From: JACMLD01 sp044223995
GTDB lineage: Bacteria > Bacteroidota > Bacteroidia > Chitinophagales > Chitinophagaceae
Length of the DNA: 64,000 nucleotides
Direction of reading: 5' to 3'
Assembly (NCBI GenBank): GCA_044223995.1
Contig: JBGALE010000009.1
Coordinates: forward strand, 62,001-126,000
This document shows, one piece after another, positions 34,338-43,997 of the stretch (positions are counted from its first letter, which is position 1; every line of letters starts with the position of its first letter). The position numbers were made by a program, and so were the translations under genes. The notes beneath the pieces were generated by a model, which was not told the origin of the DNA, ran no database searches, and saw only the letters and a list, made by a program, of their open reading frames with translations.

Positions 34338-35432
34338 TCAATCATTGGGAAAAAGTGATTTGTCAATATGCGGTATAATGCGCAGCGCATTTTTATAATA
34401 CACTTTTCGTAAGATTTGATCCGACAGGCCGATGCCATACATGCTCCAGAACGCATGGTATTTTTTGTGGTAGGGAAAATATTCATCTTCTGTTTCCAGC
34501 ACACGAAAATAAGTGGCATACTCTTCAGGAACCCAGCTATCTTTTCCAAATAAGATACGGTCCTGGTATTTTTCAAAAAACTTTTTAGCGGCACGTGGTT
34601 GCCTTCCCAGTTCGGCAATGACAGCACCGAATTCAACATTTACATTGGGCATATCGTCCATGAGCTCGCCAAGTTTTGATAAATTATTCGGGTACCAGCC
34701 AAAATGTGCAGCAATATAGGTGGTGTGCGGGTGCTTCTTAAACATGCGGTGCTGTTCTTCAATCAACGTTTCCCAGGGTGCCGGGTTGTCTGCGCCTCTT
34801 TTCCGTTCGGGATGTGTGGTTATTTCCAGCCACCGTTCATTTTTTTCATCCACCGGATCCCAGAAAGGCTTTGGATCTGCTGTATGGATAAGCACAGGAA
34901 TACCCAGCTCTCCACATTTTTCCCAGATGGCGTCAAGACGAGCATCATCAACTGTTACGCGCTGGCCTTTATTGTCTTTCACAGAAAAGCCAAGGTTCTT
35001 AAATACCTTTAATCCATTGGCACCATTTTTTACATCAGCCTCCAATTGTTTTACTGCCTTTTCGGTCCAGCCTTCTTCGCCAATACCGCTAAAATCAATA
35101 TTGGCAAATACAATAAAACGATTGGGAAAATTCGTCTTTACATTGTCCGTCATTTTTTTCAAACCATTGCCATTGCCACCACTCAGGTTTATCATCACTT
35201 TCATATTCAACTGGTCCATATCCCTGATGAGTTCGGATAAATTCTGCGAACCCATATTCCATTGGTGATTGTGTACATCAATAAATGGATACCTGGCTTT
35301 CTTTAGCGGATGAGCCGGTACCACCAATGTTGAAACAGGATTGTACTTTTCGAAATCCATTTTATTGCTGCTTTGTCCGCAGGCCATTAAAACAGTTGTA
35401 AGACAGCAAATAGACCAAACAATTTTTTTCAT
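34338..35432 (-). CDS. Amidohydrolase-family lipoprotein
   Basis: The 364-residue protein is a metal-dependent hydrolase of the amidohydrolase-2 type. The ATG at 35432 gives a proper lipoprotein signal (KKIVWSICCLTTVLMACGQ, lipobox LMAC); an upstream ATG at 35492 would bury this signal and is not used. The first metal motif is PFIDVHNHQWNMGSQ, followed by LKVFKNLGFSVKDNKG with the possible bridging Lys, PVLIHTADP, AAHFGWYPNN and FGKDSWVPEEY with the catalytic Asp. It likely acts in the periplasm on a carboxylic or lactone substrate that cannot be told from sequence. It stands alone on the minus strand, downstream of pfkB by 87 bp. Confidence 0.87.
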   Translation of the reverse strand: MKKIVWSICCLTTVLMACGQSSNKMDFEKYNPVSTLVVPAHPLKKARYPFIDVHNHQWNMGSQNLSELIRDMDQLNMKVMINLSGGNGNGLKKMTDNVKTNFPNRFIVFANIDFSGIGEEGWTEKAVKQLEADVKNGANGLKVFKNLGFSVKDNKGQRVTVDDARLDAIWEKCGELGIPVLIHTADPKPFWDPVDEKNERWLEITTHPERKRGADNPAPWETLIEEQHRMFKKHPHTTYIAAHFGWYPNNLSKLGELMDDMPNVNVEFGAVIAELGRQPRAAKKFFEKYQDRILFGKDSWVPEEYATYFRVLETEDEYFPYHKKYHAFWSMYGIGLSDQILRKVYYKNALRIIPHIDKSLFPND

Positions 35433-35519
35433 GCAGTTGATTTGAATGGGGAAACTAAAAATATTTACAGGAGCGGCTGTTACCGTTGCCATATCTTAAC
35501 ACTGTTTTTGAAAACAGGT

Positions 35520-36476
35520 TCAGCCAATGCTGTTTATTTTATACTTAACAGGGTATTCGTTAATCCAGTTATATAACTTAAAGACATCATCTCTTTTAAA
35601 TAACTGTGTACCGGCATTCATCGTAGCGGCGGTGCCGCATGCCACACCAAAACGCGCCATTTCAATCAGTGATTTACACTGCGAAAGCATCCAGGCCATT
35701 CCGCCTACCATACTATCACCCGCACCAACGGTACTCAATTTTTTTACAGAAGGTGCAGGAATATGCTGTGAGCCGTCCTTCGTAACGACTATAGCGCCGG
35801 CCGGTCCCATGGATACAACCATTACTTCGCAATGCCCTTTTTTTATAATATCAAAAGCGGCATCATCTACTTCATCCAGTTCAAGGTGTTCTTTTCCAGC
35901 CAGCGCACACAACTCGGTAAGATTGGGCTTTAGTAAAAAAACACCTTCCTGTGCGGCCAATTGTAATGGGTGACCGGAAGTATCTACAAAAAGTTTAGCG
36001 TTTAATTCCCTCGACAATTTTGCCAGGTCTCCAAAAAATGTATCGGGCAATCCGGGAGCCAGGCTGCCACTGGCTATCATGATGGTGGGTGCCGGCTGAA
36101 GTGATTTCAATATCCTGAAGCAATGATCAGATTCAGCTTTTGAAAGAACCGGCCCCGGCATTACAAAACGATACTGCGCATTGGATACATTTTCACATAC
36201 CATGATATTCTCCCTTGTTTCTGCTGCCAGCGGAATGGTTTTGTATTCGATACCCTTATGGTCAAAGTATTTTTCAATCAATTTTCCATTCAACCCGCCA
36301 CTGGGAAAGACTGCCAGTGATTGTCCGCCTAACTCTTTAATTGCTTTACTCACATTGATACCACCGCCACCCGCCTCTACGATCATTTCCGCGCAACGCA
36401 GTTTTTTTTCAGGCACCAGTTTTTCAGTGCTGGTACTTTTATCAACAGCCGGGTTAATGGTGATGGTGACTATCAT
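35520..36476 (-). CDS. 1-phosphofructokinase/PfkB-family sugar kinase
   Basis: The 318-residue cytosolic enzyme belongs to the ribokinase/PfkB family and resembles 6-phosphofructokinase 2, 1-phosphofructokinase or tagatose-6-phosphate kinase. Visible are TITINPAVDKSTSTEKL, the sugar-binding GGGGINVSKAIKELGG, LKPNLTELCALAG, and the ATP/anion-hole motif TVGAGDSMVGGMAW with the catalytic Asp. Its start overlaps the end of the DsbA-like gene upstream by 4 bases (ATGA), which suggests translational coupling. Which sugar phosphate is used cannot be decided here. Confidence 0.9.
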   Translation of the reverse strand: MIVTITINPAVDKSTSTEKLVPEKKLRCAEMIVEAGGGGINVSKAIKELGGQSLAVFPSGGLNGKLIEKYFDHKGIEYKTIPLAAETRENIMVCENVSNAQYRFVMPGPVLSKAESDHCFRILKSLQPAPTIMIASGSLAPGLPDTFFGDLAKLSRELNAKLFVDTSGHPLQLAAQEGVFLLKPNLTELCALAGKEHLELDEVDDAAFDIIKKGHCEVMVVSMGPAGAIVVTKDGSQHIPAPSVKKLSTVGAGDSMVGGMAWMLSQCKSLIEMARFGVACGTAATMNAGTQLFKRDDVFKLYNWINEYPVKYKINSIG

Positions 36477-37138
36477 GATGATATCGGGGAGGTTGATAAA
36501 TCTTTTAATACATTTTCTATCCTGGAAGAAAGTGTAGTATAGTCGGTATATCCTTTCGCCAGCAAATAAAATTTAGATGCTTCTACCTGTAATAAGACCG
36601 CAGGGAATCCGGTCACCTGCAATTGTTTTACCAATGCAAATTCGTAGTAGGCTTTTTCCCTGTATGATTCACTGTGCAGTTTTTCATAAAATGCTTCCAC
36701 AGGGATTTGGTATTTCTCCAGCAAATGGCGATATGCTTCATCATCGCAAAGATCCCTGCCTTCATAATGCAGGGCATATTGGAGATCGGCGGCAAATGCT
36801 ACCTGTTTTTCCGGAAAATATTCTTTGAAAATGCAGAGTGCTATGGCTGGTTTTTCTGAACTGGGAAACCAGTCGCTGTCATCCGGGTGGTTGATATGCC
36901 AGAGATAATCATCACCAAATTTTATTCCGGTGTATTCTTCTACGGTTTTATATGCCTGCTGAATATAACCTGCGGTTACCTTAATATGCCGCGGTGTTTC
37001 GGTAATGATCATACCGCCTGACAGCACTTCGAAATCAAAGCGATCGGCGTAGTCGGACGCAATTTTTTTTATCACCGGGCTGAAGCCATAACACCAGCCG
37101 CAATAAGCGTCATAACAATAAATAACAATAGGTTTCAT
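36473..37138 (-). CDS. DsbA-family thioredoxin-fold protein (FrnE-like)
   Basis: The 221-residue protein has a thioredoxin fold with an inserted helical domain, of the DsbA/FrnE type. The active site CGWC is near residues 13-16 (YDAYCGWCYGFSPVIKK), and the cis-Pro region is TGFPAVLLQ near residue 180. There is no signal peptide, so it acts in the cytosol, unlike true DsbA; homologues are linked to oxidative stress or to isomerase activity. Its stop overlaps the pfkB start by 4 bases. The SMUG2-like gene lies 15 bp upstream in the same direction, so three genes may be one unit. Confidence 0.9.
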   Translation of the reverse strand: MKPIVIYCYDAYCGWCYGFSPVIKKIASDYADRFDFEVLSGGMIITETPRHIKVTAGYIQQAYKTVEEYTGIKFGDDYLWHINHPDDSDWFPSSEKPAIALCIFKEYFPEKQVAFAADLQYALHYEGRDLCDDEAYRHLLEKYQIPVEAFYEKLHSESYREKAYYEFALVKQLQVTGFPAVLLQVEASKFYLLAKGYTDYTTLSSRIENVLKDLSTSPISS

Positions 37139-37153
37139 AACAGTGCCATGAAG

Positions 37154-37831
37154 TTACTGCAATACTGATTCAAATGCACGGAGGTAACGATCTATAAATT
37201 CATCTTTTCTTTTTAACCGGTATTGCATAATAAATCTTGGGTGCGGCAGCGGGATAATGTTTTCAAACAGGTGATTTTGCTGATTGAGCTTTGATAAGTA
37301 TTGAAAATTTTTTCCATCTCCCAGGCAAAAAACATGGCTTTTGTGAATGCCAAAATCAAATTGCTTTTCAAAGCAATCCAGGACAAACGGAGTAATATTT
37401 TCCTGTAAGGACCGGTCGTCGTAATAATTCAGGTTTTTATTATTTCTGGTAAATCCGAGCGGACTTACAGCCGTGATGTAAAATTGATTATAAAAGGAAG
37501 CCGGCCCACCGAATGCGGCGATCATATCATATATAAAAAGGGAAGACAGTTCTTGTTTTTGGGGCCAGTTGTTTTCAATGCCACATTTTTCCCTGAGACG
37601 AACCGGATCGGTGAATGGGATACCGGTAACACCGCCGCCAAACCTTCCCGGGTTTATACCAATAATCATCCAGCGTTTGTTATTGTCGGAGTAGAATTTC
37701 CTGTAAAAGGCCTTGCAGGTTTTCAGGGTGTTTTCATCTGCGAATGGGTGCATTACATGTATATCAGCAGGGATATCGATCGTAAAAGAAAGTGATTGAA
37801 TGAAACGTACTACCTGTGTGGCGAATAACAT
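37154..37831 (-). CDS. Uracil-DNA glycosylase-like protein (SMUG2/DUF4918 type)
   Basis: The 225-residue protein belongs to the uracil-DNA glycosylase superfamily, subgroup SMUG2 (DUF4918). Motif 1 is MIIGINPGRFGGGVTGIPFT, and motif 2 is IPLPHPRFIMQYR. Such enzymes remove uracil or related lesions (for example hydroxymethyluracil or xanthine) from DNA at the start of base excision repair; the exact preference is not visible. A FFP-like start (MLFATQVVRFIQSLSF) precedes the domain. It lies 15 bp upstream of the DsbA-like gene. A strong terminator follows the low-complexity gene further upstream, so this gene needs its own promoter. Confidence 0.84.
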   Translation of the reverse strand: MLFATQVVRFIQSLSFTIDIPADIHVMHPFADENTLKTCKAFYRKFYSDNNKRWMIIGINPGRFGGGVTGIPFTDPVRLREKCGIENNWPQKQELSSLFIYDMIAAFGGPASFYNQFYITAVSPLGFTRNNKNLNYYDDRSLQENITPFVLDCFEKQFDFGIHKSHVFCLGDGKNFQYLSKLNQQNHLFENIIPLPHPRFIMQYRLKRKDEFIDRYLRAFESVLQ

Positions 37832-37870
37832 GATCTAAAATAATGAAGTTTATGGCCAAATGCTGTATAG

Positions 37871-37896
37871 AAAAAGCCGCCATCACTGGCGGCTTT
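37871..37896 (-). terminator. Rho-independent terminator of the low-complexity secreted protein gene
   Basis: On the minus strand AAAGCCGCC pairs with GGCGGCTTT across a 6-base loop, followed by a T run. It begins 22 bases after the stop at 37918. Confidence 0.88.
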
Positions 37897-37917
37897 CAAA
37901 TGCGTATGTTCAAATAT

Positions 37918-40242
37918 TTAGTTTCTTCTTCTGCCGGAGTTTTCACGACCACCGCCACCACGGTTGCTATTGCCATCACTTCTTCCGCCGCCACCGCCAC
38001 TGTTGCTTCTTTCAAAACGGGGTGCAGGTGCTGATGACCGGTTATTATTTTCAAATGACCGGGAAGGACGGTTTTGCCTGTCAAATCCCTGGTTATTGTT
38101 CCTTCTGTCTGCGGGAGGATTGTAATTTCTATCAGGTGTATAAGTCCGGTTACGGTTTTGATCCCTGTTTAGATTGTTGTTTCCATTATCCCGGTTACGG
38201 TTGAAATTATTATCGTTGTTATAATTACCATTCGGGAAACCGTTTCTCCTGTCGTTGTTCATCCGGTTGTTGTTGTTGAATGAACCATTGTTTCTCCTGT
38301 CATTAAATCCATTGTTATTGTTGTAGGTATTCCTGTTCCTGTCATTGCCGCGGTTGTTGTATGCATTATTGTTTCCGTTGTAACCACGCGAATTATTATA
38401 TCCGTTCCTGTTATTATAATAATTGTTGGAAGCCAGCCAGCGACGGTTGTCGGTTGAATACACATTTGGCCTGTTGCGGTAAATATTGTTGTTGTAATTG
38501 ATATTGATATTTACGCTGTTCCTGTATGGGTAGCGGTTACCATAATATCCATAACTCCTGTAGTAACTTCCACAGTATGCGGGACGGTAAAGTGCTGGTC
38601 CCCACCAACCGCCGTAAGAGTAACCCCAAGGGCGGCCAAATCCAATATTGAACCAGCCGAAATTATAGTTGAAACCAAATCCCCAGCCGTACCAGGGATC
38701 ATAGTTCATACAGAATCCCCAGGTATATGGACGCGCATAGTAATAATGCCTGTACCAGGGACGGTAATAGTAACCTGTTCCGTATACAATGGTAGGACCG
38801 TAAATATAGGTATTGAGATAACCTGGTGTATAACCCATATACACATAATCGGGTGTATAATCATAGATGTACACGTATTTTACGTTGTACACGGGATAAC
38901 TTGGAGGAATGAGATCCACATCGCCGGGCCTGGTAGTACTTACAATCCAGGGCCCCGCCGGACTTCCTGATTCAAACCACACACCATTGTCCACCGTATA
39001 ATACACACCACCCAGCTTCAATACAGTTGCCGATGCGTTCACTGCATACTGCAGCCTGGTGCCATTAATGCGTTCAAATTCCGGGTCACCATCATACGTA
39101 ACACTGGCAGTGGCCGTGCGGCGATCTACCTTTGCTGTTTGTGGTACCTGCGCTTCGAGCAGTGCATTGTTGGCTTCGTCTGTCCCCGCCACGCTGGCCA
39201 GTACATTGTCTTTTGGAGAACCGGCCGGTATTTTACTAAAATCGGAAGGCAATTTATCAGAACCAATGAATTGCCACTGGCTTTTCAATGAACCTGATTT
39301 GTACCAGCGACCGGACAGTAACACATAGTATTGTTGTGAATTTACATCCATGAAAATATCATTGGATGAATTCTTCACATATAATAAACCAGTATTTTCT
39401 ATCGGTGAAAAGTTTGCTTCACCATTTGTCTGGATCAACTCAGCAGGTTCCGTACTTACGATAATCTGCGGGATGGTATTGTTATCGAATGAGTTGTTCT
39501 CATCATTTTTATTATTGTTATTGTCTGCATTGTCAACAGCAGACTGCACCTTTTGCAGGTTGTCAGGAACGCTGGTGATATAACTAAATGGCCCGGTTGC
39601 TGCAGGGCCGGTATACCAGCGTTTGCCGCCATAGAGGTAAAAGCGGTTGTCAATATTTTTTACAATGGTAAAAGGTGTATTGATAACTGTTTCCACACCC
39701 CAGTCATTGTTCATCTGCATTTTGGGTGTTCCATCTATCAGCACCAATGTTGCAGGCTGATTGCTGTAAATAACTTTTGGCGGTGTATTGTTGAAGGTAT
39801 TTGATAATTTTTGCTGTGCCTGGTTAGATGACAAGGCATTTTGTATTTCGTCTTTGGAAATATTTATCCCGGTACCTGCCATTTCAGATTGCAGGGTCGA
39901 CTTTATTTCGTCGGATTGTTCCTGGCTGATGGCCGAAGGAAATTTGATGTTGGTGATCTGTATGGAAGATACCCGGTAGTTGTTATCATCTGCCTGTGAA
40001 AGATTAGCAGTAGACCAAAACATTCCAAAAACCGGATCTGTTTTACCGCTTTCTACTACCGAAACGGCTGAACGGGACTGAAGTATGTTGTTTTGAAAAG
40101 ATTCTGCCTGCGGTTGGTATATTTTAATCAAATCGCCGCTGGGCGTGTTGAAGGTTTTTGGCCAGTTTTGCTGGGCATTGACCGAATTGGCGAGTAACAG
40201 CAGGGAGAAAAGAACTGAACAAGATGTAAAGAAGGGTTTCAT
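37918..40242 (-). CDS. Large secreted protein with tandem domains and Tyr/Asn/Arg-rich low-complexity tail
   Basis: The 774-residue protein has a signal peptide (PFFTSCSVLFSLLLLANSVNA, cleavage before QQNWP). After a first domain, three tandem modules of about 90 residues can be seen, each ending with a Trp/Tyr motif: GGKRWYTGPAATGPF, LSGRWYKSGSLKSQW and DNGVWFESGSPAGPW. A Tyr/Pro-rich stretch (YNVKYVYIYDYTPDY) leads to a Tyr/Trp/Gly-rich segment (residues about 500-590) and then to a long Asn/Arg-rich tail (about 590-774) ending in Gly/Arg. I cannot name a family with certainty. It may be an extracellular or surface polymer-like protein. It has its own terminator and no close partners. Confidence 0.75.
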   Translation of the reverse strand: MKPFFTSCSVLFSLLLLANSVNAQQNWPKTFNTPSGDLIKIYQPQAESFQNNILQSRSAVSVVESGKTDPVFGMFWSTANLSQADDNNYRVSSIQITNIKFPSAISQEQSDEIKSTLQSEMAGTGINISKDEIQNALSSNQAQQKLSNTFNNTPPKVIYSNQPATLVLIDGTPKMQMNNDWGVETVINTPFTIVKNIDNRFYLYGGKRWYTGPAATGPFSYITSVPDNLQKVQSAVDNADNNNNKNDENNSFDNNTIPQIIVSTEPAELIQTNGEANFSPIENTGLLYVKNSSNDIFMDVNSQQYYVLLSGRWYKSGSLKSQWQFIGSDKLPSDFSKIPAGSPKDNVLASVAGTDEANNALLEAQVPQTAKVDRRTATASVTYDGDPEFERINGTRLQYAVNASATVLKLGGVYYTVDNGVWFESGSPAGPWIVSTTRPGDVDLIPPSYPVYNVKYVYIYDYTPDYVYMGYTPGYLNTYIYGPTIVYGTGYYYRPWYRHYYYARPYTWGFCMNYDPWYGWGFGFNYNFGWFNIGFGRPWGYSYGGWWGPALYRPAYCGSYYRSYGYYGNRYPYRNSVNININYNNNIYRNRPNVYSTDNRRWLASNNYYNNRNGYNNSRGYNGNNNAYNNRGNDRNRNTYNNNNGFNDRRNNGSFNNNNRMNNDRRNGFPNGNYNNDNNFNRNRDNGNNNLNRDQNRNRTYTPDRNYNPPADRRNNNQGFDRQNRPSRSFENNNRSSAPAPRFERSNSGGGGGRSDGNSNRGGGGRENSGRRRN

Positions 40243-40384
40243 GACGGAAAATTTTTGATGAACAAAGATGAACCACGTACATGCTCACTTGTCAGACGTT
40301 CTAACGTTCGTAAAGTTTGCGTTATTTTTATAAAGAATATGTTAATCTGGGTGAACCGCTTGTTAACGCAAATACAAAGCCTGA

Positions 40385-40996
40385 TTATTTGACATATTTC
40401 CAGTTCCTGACTTTTCCCTCTGCCATCCATACAACAGCCTGATCCAGCCTTTTTTGCCTGGTTTCTTCCGTTTTTGCCTCCGTAATCCACTCCACATATT
40501 CTTTTTTATTACTGTAACTGAATGCTTCGAAAGTGGCCCATGCTTTTTTGTTTTTCTTTACAGCGTTGGTAAAATATGCCGGCACCACCAGTTCTTTTTT
40601 AGCAACAGGCTTTTGTTTGACCGCTTTGATGCCTTTATCGTTTAATGCCATGGCCTCTTTGATATAGGCAGTTAGCTTTTTATCCGGGGGAAGATCTTTC
40701 AGCGATGTTATTCTTCCCACATGGCCCATCGCAGATTCGGTTTTTGCATTGTCTGTCAACACAGGATCCTTCATTAGCGCTGCTTTCCAAAAGCCGAAAG
40801 CACAATGCTCTTTGAATGCCGCCATACTGCACATCATTTCACCTTTATAGTCAAAATGTGGAAACGACCATTTCATCGTTTCTTCTGCATCCGGACAGGC
40901 AGCATGTACCAGCGAGCGCAGGTGCTTTAAAATCGGCTTGGCAAAGTCATGCGACTTATTGATGTATGCATCGATGCGGGGATCTTTTTTTGGCAT
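40385..40996 (-). CDS. YdeI/OmpD-associated family protein with DUF1801-like domain
   Basis: The 203-residue protein begins with a DUF1801-like domain (RIDAYINKSHDFAKPILKHL, MKWSFPHFDYKGEMMCSM) and continues with the YdeI-type C-terminal part (FTNAVKKNKKAWATFEAFSY, then KKEYVEWITEAKTEETRQKR and LDQAVVWMAEGK). This fused form is common in Bacteroidota and has no proven function; YdeI is linked to acid and envelope stress in E. coli. It has no signal peptide. It lies 28 bp after polA on the same strand and might be read with it. Confidence 0.88.
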   Translation of the reverse strand: MPKKDPRIDAYINKSHDFAKPILKHLRSLVHAACPDAEETMKWSFPHFDYKGEMMCSMAAFKEHCAFGFWKAALMKDPVLTDNAKTESAMGHVGRITSLKDLPPDKKLTAYIKEAMALNDKGIKAVKQKPVAKKELVVPAYFTNAVKKNKKAWATFEAFSYSNKKEYVEWITEAKTEETRQKRLDQAVVWMAEGKVRNWKYVK

Positions 40997-41024
40997 AGCA
41001 GCAAGTTGATGGTGATAATTATTA

Positions 41025-43868
41025 TTAGTGGGCCGACAACCAGTTATTACCCGATCCTATTTCAGCCTCAACAGGAACACCATTGGGCAAAGGCAATGCC
41101 GACCGCATACAGTCGAGAATAATGGGCTTGATGGTTTCCGCTTCTTCTTTCACTGCATCAAACACCAATTCATCATGCACTTGTAAAATCATTTTCGATG
41201 CAAACTTGTTTTTGATGAACGCTTCATGAATTTTTACCATGGCCAGTTTAATCATATCGGCAGCCGTTCCCTGTATGGGCGAATTGATGGCATTGCGTTC
41301 TGCAAAACCACGTACGGTGAAATTGGAAGAATTAATATCCCGCAGCCACCGCTTTCTGCCCATGATGGTTTGCACATAACCATTCTCCTTGGCGAAATTG
41401 ATGGTATCGTCCATGTACTTCTGGATATTGGCAAACTGCTTTTTATAATTATCAATAATTTCCTTTGCTTCCGTTCTGCTGATGCCAAGATTGTCTGCCA
41501 GTCCAAATGCGCCCTGCCCGTAAATGATACCGAAATTGACACTCTTGGCCTTGTAGCGCATTTCCTTTGTCACGTCTTTTTCCGAAACATTAAAAACTTT
41601 GGCGGCCGTGGCTGTATGAATGTCTTTCCCTGTCCTGAATGCTTCACACATATTGGGATCATTACTGATAGCAGCAACAATGCGCAGTTCGATTTGCGAA
41701 TAATCAGCCGACAATAAAATATGTTTTTTGTCGCGGGGTATAAACGCTTTGCGTATTTCACGACCGCGTTCTGTCCTTACAGGTATATTCTGGAGATTGG
41801 GGTTATTGCTTGCCAGCCTTCCTGTTACCGCTACAGCTTGTGCATAAGAAGTGTGCACACGACCTGTTTTACGGTTAATCATCAAAGGAAGCGCATCTAC
41901 ATAGGTAGATTTCAGTTTTGTCAGTTCACGAAATGCCAGGATATCATCTACAATTTTGTTCTGGTGCGCCAGTTTCAGCAATACATCTTCCCCTGTGGCA
42001 TATTGTCCCGTCTTTGTTTTTTTTGCTTTTGGATCCAATTGTAATTTTTCAAACAATACCTCGCCCAATTGTTTGGGTGATGCCAGGTTGAAACGTACGC
42101 CTGCCTGTTTGTACACATTTTCTTCTGCCTGCTTTGCTTCTTTTTCCAACTCTTTCGAATAATCATTTAAAAAGTCAACGTCTACTTTTACCCCTTCATA
42201 TTCCATATCTGTCAGCACTTTTACCAGGGGGTTTTCTACTTCACTGAACACCTTCTCCACTTCTTTGGTTTTGAGCATTGGCGCCAGTACTTTTTTTAAC
42301 TGGAGTGTAATGTCTGCATCCTCTGCCGCATAGTCCTTTATTTTATCCAGTTCCACATCGCGCATATTGCCCTGTGTTTTTCCCTTCTTGCCAATCAACT
42401 CTTCAATGTGTACCGGTTCATAACCCAGGAACTGTGCACTGAGCAAATCCATACTCCTTTTGCCATCGGGCTCTATTACATAATGTGCCAGCATGGTATC
42501 AAATATTTTACCCTGCAGTGCAACGCCATACCACTTCAATACCAGCATATCGTATTTCAAATTCTGACCGATCCATATCATCTTTTTGTTGCTGAATACC
42601 GGCTCAAATAGTTCAAGTATCTTTTTTGTTTTTTCCTGGTCTGCCGGGCAGGGTATATAATAAGCGGTACCGGGTGTATAGGAGAAACTCATACCCACCA
42701 GTTCTGCATCATTGGCATCAATGCCCGTGGTTTCTGTATCGAAACAGATTTCCTGTTGCTTTGATAAATCCTTTACCAGTTTTTTAATGGCGTCATCAGT
42801 GGTTACGGCTTCATACTGGTGTTTGGTATTGTGGATGTTTTTACCAGCTACAACCGGTGGTTCTTCATCTGTATCCGCTTCTGCAGCAGTAGCGGGATCT
42901 TCTTTTTTTGCTGATTTAATTTTTAACTGCTGACCATCCACTGCATTTCCAAACAGATCGGTTTGTTTGCCTTCTGCCGGGGCTGCTGCAGGGCCGATAT
43001 CTTCTCCCAGTATTCTTTTCCCGATTGTTTTAAACTCGAGGTCGTTAAATACGTCTCTTAATGCTTCCTTGTTCCAATCCTTTAAGCGAAAGTCTTCTTC
43101 ATGAAACTCGCAGGGGACGTCGACAATGATTGTCGCCAGTTTTTTACTCATCACGGCCAGGTCTTTCCCGTTGCGCACTTTTTCACCCAGCGCACCTTTG
43201 ATTTCGCCGGCGTTTTCAATCACTTTTTCCAATGTGCCATATTCTGCCAGTAGTTTTGCAGCCGTTTTTTCGCCTACGCCCGGTATGCCCGGTATATTGT
43301 CAACAGCATCACCCATCAGGCCGAGGATATCAATGACCTGTGACACATTTTTAATATTCCATTTTTCACATACTTCAGCGGGCCCCATTATTTCTACATC
43401 ACCACCCTGGTAACCGGGCTTATATATTTTTACTTTGTCAGAAACCAATTGTCCATAGTCCTTATCGGGCGTTACCATAAACACTTCATAGCCTTTGGCA
43501 GATGCCTGTTTGCTTAGTGTACCTACCACATCATCTGCTTCGTAACCATCTACCTCGACAATCGGAATATTAAATGCTTGTATGATTCTTTTGATATCGG
43601 GTATTGAAATAATAAGGTCTTCCGGGGCTTCCTGGCGGTTGGCTTTGTAATCGGCAAAATCGGTATGCCTTTCAGTAGGTGCATGCGTGTCGAAACAAAC
43701 AGCCATGTGCGATGGCTTCTGGTTATTGATCAATTCTATCAATGTATTGGTAAAACCAAACTGGGCATTCGTGTTTTTCCCTTTTGAAGTGATACGGGGG
43801 TTCCGGATGAGGGCGTAATAGGCGCGAAAAATAAGCGCCATCGCATCGAGCAGAAATAATTTTTTCAT
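41025..43868 (-). CDS. polA: DNA polymerase I
   Basis: PolA fills gaps and removes RNA primers during lagging-strand synthesis and repair. The 947-residue protein has the three usual parts. The 5'-nuclease domain (about 1-290) shows KKLFLLDAMALIFRAYYAL, FMVTPDKDYGQLV and PGIPGVGEKTAAKLL. The 3'-5' exonuclease (about 350-540) keeps its acidic residues (CFDTETTGIDANDAELVG, and YAAEDADITLQL), so proofreading is likely active. The polymerase domain has motif A SADYSQIELRIVAA, motif B RYKAKSVNFGIIYG and motif C LQVHDELVFD. A linker rich in Ala and Glu lies near residue 300. It stands upstream of the YdeI-like gene by 28 bp. Confidence 0.97.
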   Translation of the reverse strand: MKKLFLLDAMALIFRAYYALIRNPRITSKGKNTNAQFGFTNTLIELINNQKPSHMAVCFDTHAPTERHTDFADYKANRQEAPEDLIISIPDIKRIIQAFNIPIVEVDGYEADDVVGTLSKQASAKGYEVFMVTPDKDYGQLVSDKVKIYKPGYQGGDVEIMGPAEVCEKWNIKNVSQVIDILGLMGDAVDNIPGIPGVGEKTAAKLLAEYGTLEKVIENAGEIKGALGEKVRNGKDLAVMSKKLATIIVDVPCEFHEEDFRLKDWNKEALRDVFNDLEFKTIGKRILGEDIGPAAAPAEGKQTDLFGNAVDGQQLKIKSAKKEDPATAAEADTDEEPPVVAGKNIHNTKHQYEAVTTDDAIKKLVKDLSKQQEICFDTETTGIDANDAELVGMSFSYTPGTAYYIPCPADQEKTKKILELFEPVFSNKKMIWIGQNLKYDMLVLKWYGVALQGKIFDTMLAHYVIEPDGKRSMDLLSAQFLGYEPVHIEELIGKKGKTQGNMRDVELDKIKDYAAEDADITLQLKKVLAPMLKTKEVEKVFSEVENPLVKVLTDMEYEGVKVDVDFLNDYSKELEKEAKQAEENVYKQAGVRFNLASPKQLGEVLFEKLQLDPKAKKTKTGQYATGEDVLLKLAHQNKIVDDILAFRELTKLKSTYVDALPLMINRKTGRVHTSYAQAVAVTGRLASNNPNLQNIPVRTERGREIRKAFIPRDKKHILLSADYSQIELRIVAAISNDPNMCEAFRTGKDIHTATAAKVFNVSEKDVTKEMRYKAKSVNFGIIYGQGAFGLADNLGISRTEAKEIIDNYKKQFANIQKYMDDTINFAKENGYVQTIMGRKRWLRDINSSNFTVRGFAERNAINSPIQGTAADMIKLAMVKIHEAFIKNKFASKMILQVHDELVFDAVKEEAETIKPIILDCMRSALPLPNGVPVEAEIGSGNNWLSAH

Positions 43869-43953
43869 ATTGAAGTATTGAAGTGGTCAGCCGACCTTGC
43901 TGGTTCGTCAAAACAAGTCAATACTAAGGTAATATTTCCTATGCAGGGAAAAT

Positions 43954-43977
43954 AAAAAAGGCCGCTTGGTGCGGCCT
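43954..43977 (-). terminator. Rho-independent terminator after the 67-residue gene
   Basis: On the minus strand GGCCGC and GCGGCC form a stem with a 5-base loop, followed by six T residues. It lies just past the stop at 43998 and supports that small ORF as a transcribed gene. Confidence 0.85.
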
Positions 43978-43997
43978 CCGTTCATGTAAATATTTTT

